Positions 15,960 to 24,805 are shown, counted from the first letter of the stretch. The stretch is DNA of 64,000 nucleotides from Paracoccaceae bacterium (GCA_004153385.1 SDAL01000005.1:186001-250000); one strand, 5' to 3'. Notes: generated by a model not told the origin, from the sequence alone. Translations and numbers: made by a program.

Positions 15960-18499
15960 CACAGCCCGCAAACGCGCCCCGCCGCGTGTGGCCGAACAGG
16001 GCGCGTGCGGGGGGCGGCCTTTTGCTTGCTCTTGCGGCGATGTGCCTTGCGGCCATCGTCTTTCTCACATTCGAAATCACCGCCGAGCTGCGGTTTCTGG
16101 GCTCGGCCGATTCCGATAACGTGCATTGGACCTTGTCCCAGGCCGAGGTCGAATTCCTCGAACTGGGCAATGCCATCGACCATGCGCGCGTCAGCGGCGG
16201 CAGCCGGCTCGATCAGGTCGTCGAGGAGTTCGATATTTTCTACAGCCGGATGGTCACGCTGTCATCGGGCCAGCTTTATGCGCAATTGCGCCTTGATCCG
16301 GGCTTTGCCGGTCCTGTCAACACGGTGCGCGCACAGCTTGATGCGATGATCCCGCTGATCGACGGGCCGCCGGAGGCGCTGTGGGCAGGGCTGGACGAGA
16401 TGGCCACCCAGCTGGAGGCGCTCAGGCTACAGGTGCGTAATTTCTCGACCGCAGGGCTGCAGCATTTCGCCCGCAGCTCCGATGAAAGCCGGACCTCGAT
16501 TGCGGTCATTTTGCAACGTCTGGCGCTTGTGACGGCGGCGCTTTTGCTGGCACTGGCCGTTTTGCTTTTGCATTCGCGGCGCATCATGGCGCGTACATCG
16601 CGGCGCGAGAAAGAGCTGGGCTTTGCCTATGCGCGGCTCAATACGATCCTTGAAACCTCGCTTGATGCGGTGATCGTGGCGGGAATGGACGGGCGCATTC
16701 TTGATTTCAACTCGGCCGCCGAGCGGATTTTCAAGACCGAAAGCGCGGCCGTGCGCGGCAAAAGCATCGGTGAGGTGATGGTGCCAGAGCATCTGCGCGC
16801 CGCCCATGAGGCGGGGATGGACCGCATGCGCACCGGCGGCGAGATGCATGTGGTGGGTCAGGGCCGCGTCAAACTGGAGGCGATGCGCACCACAGGCGAG
16901 GTGTTCCCGATCGAACTGGCCATCGAGCGGGCCACCACCGAAGAGGGCGATCTGGCCGTGGCCTTCGTGCGCGATATTTCCCGACGGGTCGCATCGGAGA
17001 ACGAACTGGTTCAGGCGCGTGACCGCGCGCTTGCGGGGGAAAAGGCCAAGGCCGAATTTCTGGCGATGATGACCCATGAAATCCGCACGCCACTGAACGG
17101 GGTGTTGGGCAATCTGTCGCTTTTGAATGACACACCCCTTGATACCGCCCAAAGCCGCTATGTCCGCAATATGGGGATTTCGGGCAAGTTGCTGATGCAG
17201 CATGTCGATGCGGTGCTGGATGTGGCGCGGTTCGAATCCGGTGTGGAGACCGGACGCGAGGAGACGGTGCATATCGGGCAGCTCATTCAGGATATCGTGG
17301 ATTCGCAATCGATCACCGCGCAGGCCAATGGCAACCGCCTGACATGGGCATGGTCCGACAGGCCGGTTGAGTGGGTGCGTGTGGACGCCTCGCGTTTGCA
17401 ACAGGTGCTTGTTAACCTTGTGGGCAACGCGATCAAATTCACCCGCGACGGGCAGATCATGATCGAGGCCGAGGCGCATGAAGGCGCTGACGGCCTGCGC
17501 CTTGATCTGCGCGTCATCGATACCGGCATCGGGATTGCGCCAGACGATCAGGCCCGCATCTTCGACGATTTCCAGACCGTCAGCGAGGCGCAATCGAAAT
17601 CGATCAACGGCACCGGTCTGGGCCTGAGCATCGCACGCCGTTTCATCACGGCGATGCAGGGCGAGATCGGACTGGAAAGCACGCCCGGCGAAGGCAGCGT
17701 GTTCTGGCTGCAAATCCCTGTCACCGCGCAAGAGGCCCCGGGCATGCCCGAGGCGCAGGCCGCTTTTGTCCCCACAACGGACCTGCCGCCGCTGGATGTG
17801 CTTTTGGTCGAGGATGACGATATCAACCTCGAGATCGCGCAGGAAATGCTTGGCCGGATGCACCATGTCGTGACCCCCGCGCGCAACGGGCAGCAGGCGG
17901 TCGAAATCGCCACCGCCAGACGCTTCGATCTGATCTTGATGGATATCCGCATGCCCGTGCTGGACGGGCTGGAGGCCACGCGCCGGATCCGCGCAAGTGG
18001 CGGCAAAAGTGCCGATGTGCCCGTCATCGCGTTTTCGGCCAATGTCCTGCCAGAGGCCAAGGAACGCTTTGCCGCAGCCGGCATGTCGGGCTTTTTGGGA
18101 AAACCGCTCAAAGGGGCGGAGCTGTCGGAACTGATCGCCACGTTTTTCGCGCGCGAAACATCGGCCCAGAGCCCGCCGCCGGACGCAGCCCCCGATGCAA
18201 GCGCCCACGCCCCTCCTGCATCACCCGGCCGGTTTGACACTCTGGCCGCGCGCCATAGCGCCGAACTGGTGGTGTTTTTCGATGATATATCGCGCGCCTC
18301 CATGGACCGCGCAGAAATTGCGGAGCGGGCCCATAAACTGGCCGGCAGTGCCGCAGCCTTTGGCCAGCATGATTTGCGCGCCGCGCTGGTGCATGTGGAG
18401 ACGACGGCCGAGGCCGCCGCCGACACGGACGGTTTGCAAGCCGCCCTTACCGCCGCGCGATTGGCGTGGCAAAACGCCCCCGCGCCGCATATCGGATAG
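15956..18499 (+). CDS. Hybrid sensor histidine kinase (sensor-PAS-HisKA-HATPase-REC-HPt)
   Basis: An 847-residue inner-membrane kinase. Order: membrane helix 20-40; periplasmic helical sensor 43-180; membrane helix 185-206; PAS 228-345; HisKA with phospho-His in MMTHEIRTPLNG near 374; ATPase with NLVGNAIKFT, DTGIGIAPDD and GTGLGLSIA; receiver near 618-735 with Asp in LILMDIRMP; and a C-terminal HPt with AHKLAGSAAAFG. The ATG at 15956 overlaps the SUOX-fold gene stop. The sensor resembles that of the GGDEF-EAL protein at 53637 (SRMVTLSSGQL against SRLVTFTGGSL). The HPt output would pass phosphate to a separate regulator, perhaps that at 13022. Confidence 0.92.
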   Translation: MTQPANAPRRVWPNRARAGGGLLLALAAMCLAAIVFLTFEITAELRFLGSADSDNVHWTLSQAEVEFLELGNAIDHARVSGGSRLDQVVEEFDIFYSRMVTLSSGQLYAQLRLDPGFAGPVNTVRAQLDAMIPLIDGPPEALWAGLDEMATQLEALRLQVRNFSTAGLQHFARSSDESRTSIAVILQRLALVTAALLLALAVLLLHSRRIMARTSRREKELGFAYARLNTILETSLDAVIVAGMDGRILDFNSAAERIFKTESAAVRGKSIGEVMVPEHLRAAHEAGMDRMRTGGEMHVVGQGRVKLEAMRTTGEVFPIELAIERATTEEGDLAVAFVRDISRRVASENELVQARDRALAGEKAKAEFLAMMTHEIRTPLNGVLGNLSLLNDTPLDTAQSRYVRNMGISGKLLMQHVDAVLDVARFESGVETGREETVHIGQLIQDIVDSQSITAQANGNRLTWAWSDRPVEWVRVDASRLQQVLVNLVGNAIKFTRDGQIMIEAEAHEGADGLRLDLRVIDTGIGIAPDDQARIFDDFQTVSEAQSKSINGTGLGLSIARRFITAMQGEIGLESTPGEGSVFWLQIPVTAQEAPGMPEAQAAFVPTTDLPPLDVLLVEDDDINLEIAQEMLGRMHHVVTPARNGQQAVEIATARRFDLILMDIRMPVLDGLEATRRIRASGGKSADVPVIAFSANVLPEAKERFAAAGMSGFLGKPLKGAELSELIATFFARETSAQSPPPDAAPDASAHAPPASPGRFDTLAARHSAELVVFFDDISRASMDRAEIAERAHKLAGSAAAFGQHDLRAALVHVETTAEAAADTDGLQAALTAARLAWQNAPAPHIG

Positions 18500-18508
18500 C
18501 CGCGCGCC

Positions 18509-19714
18509 TCAGCGCGAGATCAGCCCCGCCGTCGCGACCGTGCCGATGGCGCGGGCCGCCTCTGTGACATTGGTCACACCGCTGTCATAGCAGGCGATTG
18601 CATCCCCGGGCATCAGGTAGGGATCGTAATCGTCGCGATCGGCGCGGTGCAGCATATCCTCGATTTTGCGGGCGATGACCGTAGAGACACCGGTCACCGG
18701 ATCACGGGTGACCAGCACCGCCGAGCGGTGGGCATTGCTCGAACGCGCGCCCCCCACACAGTTGGTGTCGACCACCGCTTGTAAAAACCGCGTGCCATAA
18801 GGCATCTCGCGCACCTCGCGCCCGATGGCAGAGGGGGCATTGCCCGTGGCAGGCTGCGTCAGGTTGGACAGGAACAACGACACACCGGGCGGGCTGACCG
18901 GGCTGGGGCGCATCAGGTCATCCTGAAAACACTGGCGTGAGGGCACAATGACCTCGTCGCCGCTCAACAACATCACATCAACCGAATTGCGTCCCGCAAA
19001 CACCCCCCGCATATCAAGCGTATAGCGCTGGCCCGCACGGTGCAGCTCGATGGAGGACAGATCGGCATCGGGGCGCACCCCGCCTGCCGCGCGCAGGGCA
19101 GTCGACAGGTTGCGGTTTTCGGTCGATGAGCCCAAGGCCCGCTGGCGCGCACTGTCAAACACCTCGCCGCGCTGGCCGATCTCTATGGCGCGGGGCTCGA
19201 ACACGGCCCCCGACACCCCTACCGACACGGAGGCAAAATCGGCCACCCGCACCGAAATACGCGGCGCATCCTCGTAGAACGCATCCGCCACAAGCGCGGC
19301 GCCAAGATCCGCCTCGATCTGGGCTGTGCTGCGGCCTTGTGCGCGCACCGGCGGCAAGAACGGCAGTTTGAGCATCCCGTCATTGGAGATGACATAATCG
19401 CCGTTGAACGTCTCGTCGTCGCCCACGCGCACGTCCACCAGATCATTGCGCGACAGCCGCTCGCCTATCAGGGCCTGCGCCCCGCCTGCCTTTGCGCCAT
19501 GCCCCGCCGTCTCGCGACAGCGTTCGGCATTGAGCGCGGGAGCAACCAGCCTGACGGTGTCTGGGTCGAATTTCACAGGGTCGCGGTATTGCGCCTGATA
19601 TCCGCCATCACGGCGGATCGTGCCGATGTTTTCGGGCGACGGTGTCGGACTGCACCCGAAGATAAGGGCAAGACCCAGGCACGAACCAAGCAAACGGGTG
19701 CGAATGATCGACAT
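18509..19714 (-). CDS. Polysaccharide export outer-membrane lipoprotein (Wza-type)
   Basis: A 401-residue lipoprotein with a signal and lipobox ending ALIFGC at residue 21. The poly-export region is near 85-150 (LSRNDLVDVRVGDDETFNGD and DGMLKLPFLPPVRAQG), and SLBB-like regions follow (VSGAVFEPRAIEIG; LLSGDEVIVPSRQ). It would form the outer-membrane exit for the exopolysaccharide made by this cluster. Its stop lies 10 bp from the convergent kinase stop. A box (19793-19810) lies 78 bp upstream of the start. Confidence 0.88.
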   Translation of the reverse strand: MSIIRTRLLGSCLGLALIFGCSPTPSPENIGTIRRDGGYQAQYRDPVKFDPDTVRLVAPALNAERCRETAGHGAKAGGAQALIGERLSRNDLVDVRVGDDETFNGDYVISNDGMLKLPFLPPVRAQGRSTAQIEADLGAALVADAFYEDAPRISVRVADFASVSVGVSGAVFEPRAIEIGQRGEVFDSARQRALGSSTENRNLSTALRAAGGVRPDADLSSIELHRAGQRYTLDMRGVFAGRNSVDVMLLSGDEVIVPSRQCFQDDLMRPSPVSPPGVSLFLSNLTQPATGNAPSAIGREVREMPYGTRFLQAVVDTNCVGGARSSNAHRSAVLVTRDPVTGVSTVIARKIEDMLHRADRDDYDPYLMPGDAIACYDSGVTNVTEAARAIGTVATAGLISR

Positions 19715-19792
19715 ATCAGCCTTTCTGGCACGAAGTTATATCCTGATAGCGCGAAACACCCTGTCCGGCCAAGCATCTCATATAGATCCCCC

Positions 19793-19810
19793 CCTATCCG
19801 AAGGGATAGG
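19793..19810. promoter_or_regulatory. EPS palindrome box d (between wza and the flippase)
   Basis: CCTATCCGAAGGGATAGG. It is 78 bp upstream of the Wza-like ATG (19714) and 120 bp upstream of the flippase ATG (19931), so it could act on either divergent promoter. Confidence 0.72.
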
Positions 19811-19882
19811 TGTTGCCCCCCCACCGCAACCCGATCCTGTCCGGGCGCGCAGACGACAGACCGGCCTCGGGCGCGGTATTGG

Positions 19883-19897
19883 TTAATTGAACCTTAA
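19883..19897. promoter_or_regulatory. CtrA-type binding site
   Basis: TTAATTGAACCTTAA is a perfect TTAA-N7-TTAA, the full CtrA consensus of alphaproteobacteria, embedded in a longer inverted repeat GGTTAA-N7-TTAACC. It lies 33 bp upstream of the flippase ATG, overlapping the expected promoter or leader. Confidence 0.6.
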
Positions 19898-19930
19898 CCC
19901 GTCAGTGGCGCCGCTCAGGAAACCCCGATC

Positions 19931-21166
19931 ATGATATCGACCCAAGCCAAAACCCTGCTCGGCCATCTTATGGCATATGGCGCCTCGGAGCTGGCCTCGA
20001 AACTGTCGCGGCTGGGGGTTGTGATTGCGGTTGCGCGGACGCTCGAGGCAAGCGAGATCGGGATTGCCGCAGCCGCCCTTGCGACGGGCGATTTGCTGAA
20101 ATCGCTCACCGAGAACGGGATCGGCCAGCGCCTGATCGCGGCGCGGGCGCAGGATCTGCCGGCGATGTGCAACCGCGCCCACCAGCTGTTCTGGATCTGG
20201 GGGCTGGGCCTGTTCACGGTGCAGGCGGCGCTTGCAGCGCTTGTGTGGGTTCTGACCGGAAACACGATGCTGGCGCTGCTGATCTTGGTGCTTTCGGGCG
20301 AATATCTTTTCATGCCGGGGGGGCTTGTGCAAACCGCGCTGGCCTTGCGGGCGGGACGGCTGAAGCAAACCGCGGCCATCGCGGGCAGTCAGGCTGTTCT
20401 GGCCAATCTGGCCTCGATCGCGCTGGCGTTTTACTGGCCCACGGCGCTTGCGCTGGTGTTGCCGCGCCTACTGACGGCCCCGTTCTGGCTGATTGCGATG
20501 CGCCGCCTTCATCCGTGGACACGGGTGGCGGATGCGGGCATGGCACCGGTGCGCCCGTTTGTGCAGTTCGGCTGGGCGGTTCTGGGCACCGAGATCGTCA
20601 AGACCGCGCGGCTGCATGGTGACAAGCTGGTGATCGGCGCGCTTTTGGGGCCTGAAATCCTCGGTCTGTACTTCATGGCCTTCAATGCGGGCCTGAGCCT
20701 TGCGACCTCGTTTTCCACCGCCTTTGCCGCTGTGTTGTTTCCCCATCTGTGCGCCAGTGCAAATCGTGCCGCCGCCCTGCGCCAAGCCCTTATGGTGTCG
20801 CTCGGGATTGTGGCACCTGCGGTGATCGCGCAATCGCTCGCAGCCCCGATCTATGTGCCGTTTCTGCTGGGCGAGCGCTGGAGCGCGCTGGCCGAACCGG
20901 TGTCGATCCTGTGCCTTGTGGCGATCCCCACGATGCTGTGGACGGCCGCCGCAGGCTGGATGCGCGCCGATAACCGCGCCGCCACCGAACTGGGGGCGAC
21001 CACGATCCTGACGATGGCCCTGACGGCCAGCACCGTGCTGACCGCGCCCTTCGGGCTGACCGCAATCGCATGGGGCTATCTTGTGGTGGCAAGCGTCACG
21101 ATGCTTGCGCTGTCATGGCCCGCCCTGCGCACCGCCCTGTCTTTGCCCATGCCAATGAAAGCCTGA
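19931..21166 (+). CDS. Polysaccharide flippase (Wzx/MOP-type)
   Basis: A 411-residue polytopic membrane protein of the oligosaccharide flippase superfamily with about twelve predicted helices. It starts with AYGASELASKLSRLGVVIAVAR and carries KTARLHGDKLVIGALLGPEILG near residue 225. It would flip undecaprenyl-linked repeat units to the periplasm for the Wzy-type polymerase. SD AGGAAA precedes the ATG. It heads a run of four plus-strand genes with the three glycosyltransferases, 4 bp from the next. Confidence 0.87.
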   Translation: MISTQAKTLLGHLMAYGASELASKLSRLGVVIAVARTLEASEIGIAAAALATGDLLKSLTENGIGQRLIAARAQDLPAMCNRAHQLFWIWGLGLFTVQAALAALVWVLTGNTMLALLILVLSGEYLFMPGGLVQTALALRAGRLKQTAAIAGSQAVLANLASIALAFYWPTALALVLPRLLTAPFWLIAMRRLHPWTRVADAGMAPVRPFVQFGWAVLGTEIVKTARLHGDKLVIGALLGPEILGLYFMAFNAGLSLATSFSTAFAAVLFPHLCASANRAAALRQALMVSLGIVAPAVIAQSLAAPIYVPFLLGERWSALAEPVSILCLVAIPTMLWTAAAGWMRADNRAATELGATTILTMALTASTVLTAPFGLTAIAWGYLVVASVTMLALSWPALRTALSLPMPMKA

Positions 21167-21170
21167 TCCG

Positions 21171-22091
21171 ATGACCCTGATTTCCGTAATCATCCCCGTC
21201 TACAATGCCGCCGCGACCCTGCCTGACACCCTTCAGGCGCTGCAGGCCCAAAGCTGGACCCGCTGGGAGGCGATCTTGGTCGATGACGGCTCGCACGATG
21301 ACAGCTGGGCCATCGCACAGGCCTTCGCGGCGCGTGATGACCGGCTGCGGGTGGTGCGCAATGTGGCCAAAGGCCCGAGTGCGGCACGCAATTTCGCAGC
21401 CCTCGATCTTGCCCGTGGCGCGATCTTGGCGTTTTGCGATGCCGATGACATCTGGCTGCCGGGCAAGCTGGCCTCGGTGGTGGAGGGATTGCGCGACGGG
21501 CGCGATGCCTGTTTCGGACGCATCCGTTTCTTTCACGGTGATCCCGCCCGCGCCCGCACATACTCAACCGTGCCACAAGGCCCCGTCGTTCTGTCGCAGC
21601 TGACCGGCGAGAACCCCGTTTGCACCATGTCGAACCTGTCGATCCGGCGCGCGGTCTATCGCGGTCTGGGCGGGCTGCGCGCGGATATGGTGCATAACGA
21701 AGACCTCGAATTCCTGATCCGGCTTGTGGGCGACGGCTACCGCCTCGAGGGGATCAACGCCGATCACCTGCACTACCGGATGAGCCCCTATGGATTGTCC
21801 GCCGATCTGCGCCAGATGCGCGCAAGCCACCGCGAGGCGCTCAAAACGGCGGCGGGGTTCGGCCACATCCTCACCCCACAGGCCGAGGCCGTTTATCTGC
21901 GCTATCTCGCCCGCCGCGCGCTTAGAACAGGTGCGTCTGCGGGGGTGACACTGGGCTTTGTGGCCGAGGGGCTATCGCGCGATCTGGGGGCGTTCCTGCT
22001 GCCCCTTCACCGCGGCCTTGCCACCACATGCGCAGCCCTCGCCAGCCCGCTGATGCCACGCGCCCTGCGCCGCGCCATTTTTGCAAATTAA
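21171..22091 (+). CDS. Family 2 glycosyltransferase
   Basis: A 306-residue GT2 enzyme. The N-terminal GT-A fold shows VSVIIPVYN-like ISVIIPVYNAAATLPDTL, the nucleotide site ILVDDGSHDD near residue 38, and a DxD-type motif AFCDADDIWLPGK near residue 85. The C-terminal 90 residues are helical and arginine-rich, suggesting membrane association. Cytoplasmic; it adds one sugar to the lipid-linked repeat unit. Donor and acceptor are not predictable. It shares layout with the next gene, suggesting duplication. Confidence 0.9.
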   Translation: MTLISVIIPVYNAAATLPDTLQALQAQSWTRWEAILVDDGSHDDSWAIAQAFAARDDRLRVVRNVAKGPSAARNFAALDLARGAILAFCDADDIWLPGKLASVVEGLRDGRDACFGRIRFFHGDPARARTYSTVPQGPVVLSQLTGENPVCTMSNLSIRRAVYRGLGGLRADMVHNEDLEFLIRLVGDGYRLEGINADHLHYRMSPYGLSADLRQMRASHREALKTAAGFGHILTPQAEAVYLRYLARRALRTGASAGVTLGFVAEGLSRDLGAFLLPLHRGLATTCAALASPLMPRALRRAIFAN

Positions 22092-22102
22092 GGAATTCCA
22101 CC

Positions 22103-23089
22103 ATGCCCTATGCGTCAATCATTGTTCCCACATTCAACTCTGCCGCCACACTGGGCGAAACGCTCGAGGCGCTTTGCGCCCAGACATGGGGGGATCTGGA
22201 AATCATCGTGGTCAATGACGGATCCACAGATCACAGCGCCGATGTGGCGATGGCCCATAGCGCGCGCGATCCGCGCATCCGCATGATCACACAGGCCAAT
22301 CGCGGGCTGGCCGGCGCGCGCAACAGCGGCATTGCGGCCGCCCGCGGCGCGCTGATCGGGTTTTGCGACGCCGATGACCGCTGGCGGCCAACGAAACTTG
22401 CCGCCCATGTCGCCCATCTGGAGGCCGCGCCGGACGTCGGGCTCAGCTACTCCGGCTCGACGCTGATCAGCCAGTCCGGCCTGCCCTTCGGCCACGCCCA
22501 GACACCGCGCCTGCGCAATATCACCAGCGCGCATCTGTTCAAACGCAACCCCGTTGGCAACGGCTCGACCCCTGTGTTCCGGCGCGCGGCGCTGGAGGCG
22601 CTGGCATGGCGTCCGGCCACAGAGATGGAGCGCGACTGGGTGTTTGACGAAACCTTCCGCCAGTCCGAAGATATCGAATGCTGGCTGCGCCTTGCGCTGA
22701 GCACCGACTGGACCATCGAAGGCGTGCCGGGCCTTTTGACCGAATACCGCGTGAACGCCTCTGGCCTGTCGGCACATACCGGCGCCCAGCTTGCCTCGTG
22801 GGAGCGGATGGTGCGCAAACTGCGCCCGCGTGATCGTGCATTTTTCGACCGCCACGAACCCGCCGCCCGCGCCTATCAGCTGCGCTATCTGGCGCGCCGC
22901 GCGATCAGCAGCGGCGACGGGGGCGCGGCGTGCGACTATGTCGACCGGTCAATGGCCGCATCGCGCCTGCCGCTGCGCGAAGAACCGCTGCGCTCTGCGG
23001 TGACATGGGCGGCCGCGCGTGCGCTGCGCCGGTTCGGCGCAGGCCCGATCCGGACCGCGCGCACCCTTCTGGGCGCAACCCGCAGCTGA
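22103..23089 (+). CDS. Family 2 glycosyltransferase
   Basis: A 328-residue GT2 enzyme, similar in layout to the preceding gene: ASIIVPTFNSAATLGETLEA at the start, IIVVNDGSTDHS near residue 35 and IGFCDADDRWRPTK near 88. The ATG at 22103 is chosen because SD AAGGAATT precedes it and the GT2 fold starts there; an upstream in-frame start would only add a charged tail. Part of the exopolysaccharide assembly operon. Confidence 0.9.
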   Translation: MPYASIIVPTFNSAATLGETLEALCAQTWGDLEIIVVNDGSTDHSADVAMAHSARDPRIRMITQANRGLAGARNSGIAAARGALIGFCDADDRWRPTKLAAHVAHLEAAPDVGLSYSGSTLISQSGLPFGHAQTPRLRNITSAHLFKRNPVGNGSTPVFRRAALEALAWRPATEMERDWVFDETFRQSEDIECWLRLALSTDWTIEGVPGLLTEYRVNASGLSAHTGAQLASWERMVRKLRPRDRAFFDRHEPAARAYQLRYLARRAISSGDGGAACDYVDRSMAASRLPLREEPLRSAVTWAAARALRRFGAGPIRTARTLLGATRS

Positions 23090-23175
23090 CCCGCCCCCGA
23101 CACAACCGGCCCCGACCTGTCACACACGCCCCCCACACACGCCCCCACACACACCCCGTATCAAGGACCCAGATC

Positions 23176-24183
23176 ATGACCCAACAACGCCCCCGTGTTT
23201 TGCATCTTGTCGACGACGCCACCCCCGGTGGTGTGACCCGTGTGCTCGACCAGATCCGCAGCTCTCTGGACATGGCCCGCGATGCGCGCCACGAGGTTAT
23301 CACCGTCCAGCGCAACAAGGGCCTTCCTAATCTTCGCGCCGATGTCATCGTCTCGCATCTGTCGATCAGCTGGCGCAGCCTGCCCGCGCTGATCTCGTTT
23401 CGCGCGCGCCATGCCAGCACACCCCTAATCCATGTCGAGCACAGCTACACCCACGCGTTCACCGCGCTGAATGTGCCGATGAAACTGCGGTTTTTCGCGC
23501 TGCTGCGCACGGCCTACGCGCTGTTTGACAAGGTGGTGGCCGTCAGCCAGCCGCAGGCCGCGTGGCTGGAACGGCGCGGTCTTGTGCGCCCCGACATGCT
23601 GCATGTGATCACACCGGTTGTGGATCTGCGCGGCTTTCGCGCCCTGCCCGCACCGGCGGGACCGCTGCGCCGGATCGGGGCGATCGGACGTCTGCACAGC
23701 CAAAAAGGGTTCGATATCCTGATCGATGCGTTTCGTCTGCTTGAGGATCCGCAGGCCTCGCTGCATATCCACGGAACTGGCGCACAAGAGGCCGCGCTGA
23801 AGGCGCGCGCCGCAGGCGATACGCGGATCGTGTTTCACGGTCATTCGGACGATCCCGAGGCGGTTATGGCGGGGCTTGATGTGATCGCGATCCCGTCGCG
23901 TTGGGAGGCTTTCGGGCTTGTCGCGCTCGAAGCGCGGGCGGCCGGACGCTCGATCCTGACCTCCGGCGTGGATGGTCTGAGCGAAAGCGCGGGCCGCACG
24001 GCGCGGGTTGTGGCAGATCCGTGCGCCGACAGCTGGGCCGCAGCCCTTCAACTTCACCTCTCACGCGCGCCCCTGACGACCGATCCCACACGTGCGGCCA
24101 CCGCAGAGGCTGATTTCACCGCCGCATGGGCTGCATTGATCGCGGAGCTGGCACCCCAAACAGAGATGCAGATCGCCGCCTGA
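23176..24183 (+). CDS. Family 4-type glycosyltransferase
   Basis: A 335-residue GT-B enzyme. The N-terminal half has RVLHLVDDATPGGVTRVLDQ and HVEHSYTHAF; the C-terminal GT1/4 domain has IGRLHSQKGFDILIDAF near residue 175 and PSRWEAFGLVALEARAAG near 240, which carries the E-x7-E nucleotide-sugar motif. ATG at 23176 follows a short CA-rich spacer. It is the last gene of the exopolysaccharide run and is followed by a hairpin at 24199-24221. Confidence 0.88.
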   Translation: MTQQRPRVLHLVDDATPGGVTRVLDQIRSSLDMARDARHEVITVQRNKGLPNLRADVIVSHLSISWRSLPALISFRARHASTPLIHVEHSYTHAFTALNVPMKLRFFALLRTAYALFDKVVAVSQPQAAWLERRGLVRPDMLHVITPVVDLRGFRALPAPAGPLRRIGAIGRLHSQKGFDILIDAFRLLEDPQASLHIHGTGAQEAALKARAAGDTRIVFHGHSDDPEAVMAGLDVIAIPSRWEAFGLVALEARAAGRSILTSGVDGLSESAGRTARVVADPCADSWAAALQLHLSRAPLTTDPTRAATAEADFTAAWAALIAELAPQTEMQIAA

Positions 24184-24198
24184 TCCAGACCGCAGGCC

Positions 24199-24221
24199 CC
24201 TTGCGCGGAGGGGGCGCAAGG
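24199..24221 (+). terminator. Likely terminator of the exopolysaccharide glycosyltransferase run
   Basis: Perfect 8-bp inverted repeat CCTTGCGC/GCGCAAGG with a 7-base loop, 16 bp after the stop at 24183. Only CTCTT follows, so the U-tract is poor. Confidence 0.5.
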
Positions 24222-24258
24222 CTCTTGGGGGCAATCTGCCAGTGGCGCGTGCAATCCG

Positions 24259-24321
24259 GCCCCCGTCATGCCCCCCGTCATACCCCCAATCATCCGGGCC
24301 CTATCATCCGGCCCCCGTCAT
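24259..24321. repeat. Short direct repeats of GCCCCCGTCAT
   Basis: Copies at 24259-24269, 24270-24281 (one extra C) and 24311-24321, with two ATCATCCGG copies between. They lie in the intergenic space upstream of the iron-type importer. No function evident. Confidence 0.5.
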
Positions 24322-24456
24322 TCGGATCCATCACGGGGCGCGCCACGCGCAAAGCTTGTTCGATAGATGGCCACCCACCCGAACCAAACCGAACCAAAGA
24401 TGCCTCGCATCTCGCAACCCGAAAGGAGAGAAGACGCCGAGATCTAGGCGCAGGTG

Positions 24457-24510
24457 CCCGCCCGCGCATGAGGGCACTCACGCAGCCCCTCATGCGGCCT
24501 GACGGGCGGG
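24457..24510 (+). promoter_or_regulatory. Strong nested stem-loop in the leader of the iron-type importer
   Basis: Inner stem CGCATGAGGG (24465-24474) pairs perfectly with CCCTCATGCG (24487-24496); outer stem CCCGCCCG (24457-24464) pairs with CGGGCGGG (24503-24510), leaving a six-base bulge. It lies about 300 bp before the FecCD gene. The rest of 24184-24805 has no gene I can support. It could be a leader regulatory structure or an old bidirectional terminator; I do not match it to a known riboswitch. Confidence 0.5.
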
Positions 24511-24805
24511 AGATCACCACACGGCCGACACTGGCGATACATACACATACCGCTGGCTCTACCACCGGTTGTGCGCCCGAACCGTTCAGCGACAGGGCCC
24601 GCGGGCGGCGGCGTGCATGGAAAAAATCACGCCCGATAAAATCACGCGCGCTAGCGGCCCCGATACCGGCCCAGATACCGGCAGGAACCAGGTGTGAAAA
24701 ATGCCGCCACATGGCCCGCCCGCCTCCCGTGCGAGACCGATTGACGCCCTGCCTTATGCAGCCTAAGACACATACCAGCCAGCAAAACGATGCGAGCCCG
24801 AATGT

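Noticed and set aside
24421-24620. Cobalamin riboswitch upstream of the FecCD gene
   Set aside because: GCAGGTGCCCGCC and CACTGGC fragments are suggestive, but the B12-box (AGCCAGGAGACCTGCC-like) and GGGAA core are not present in the right order.
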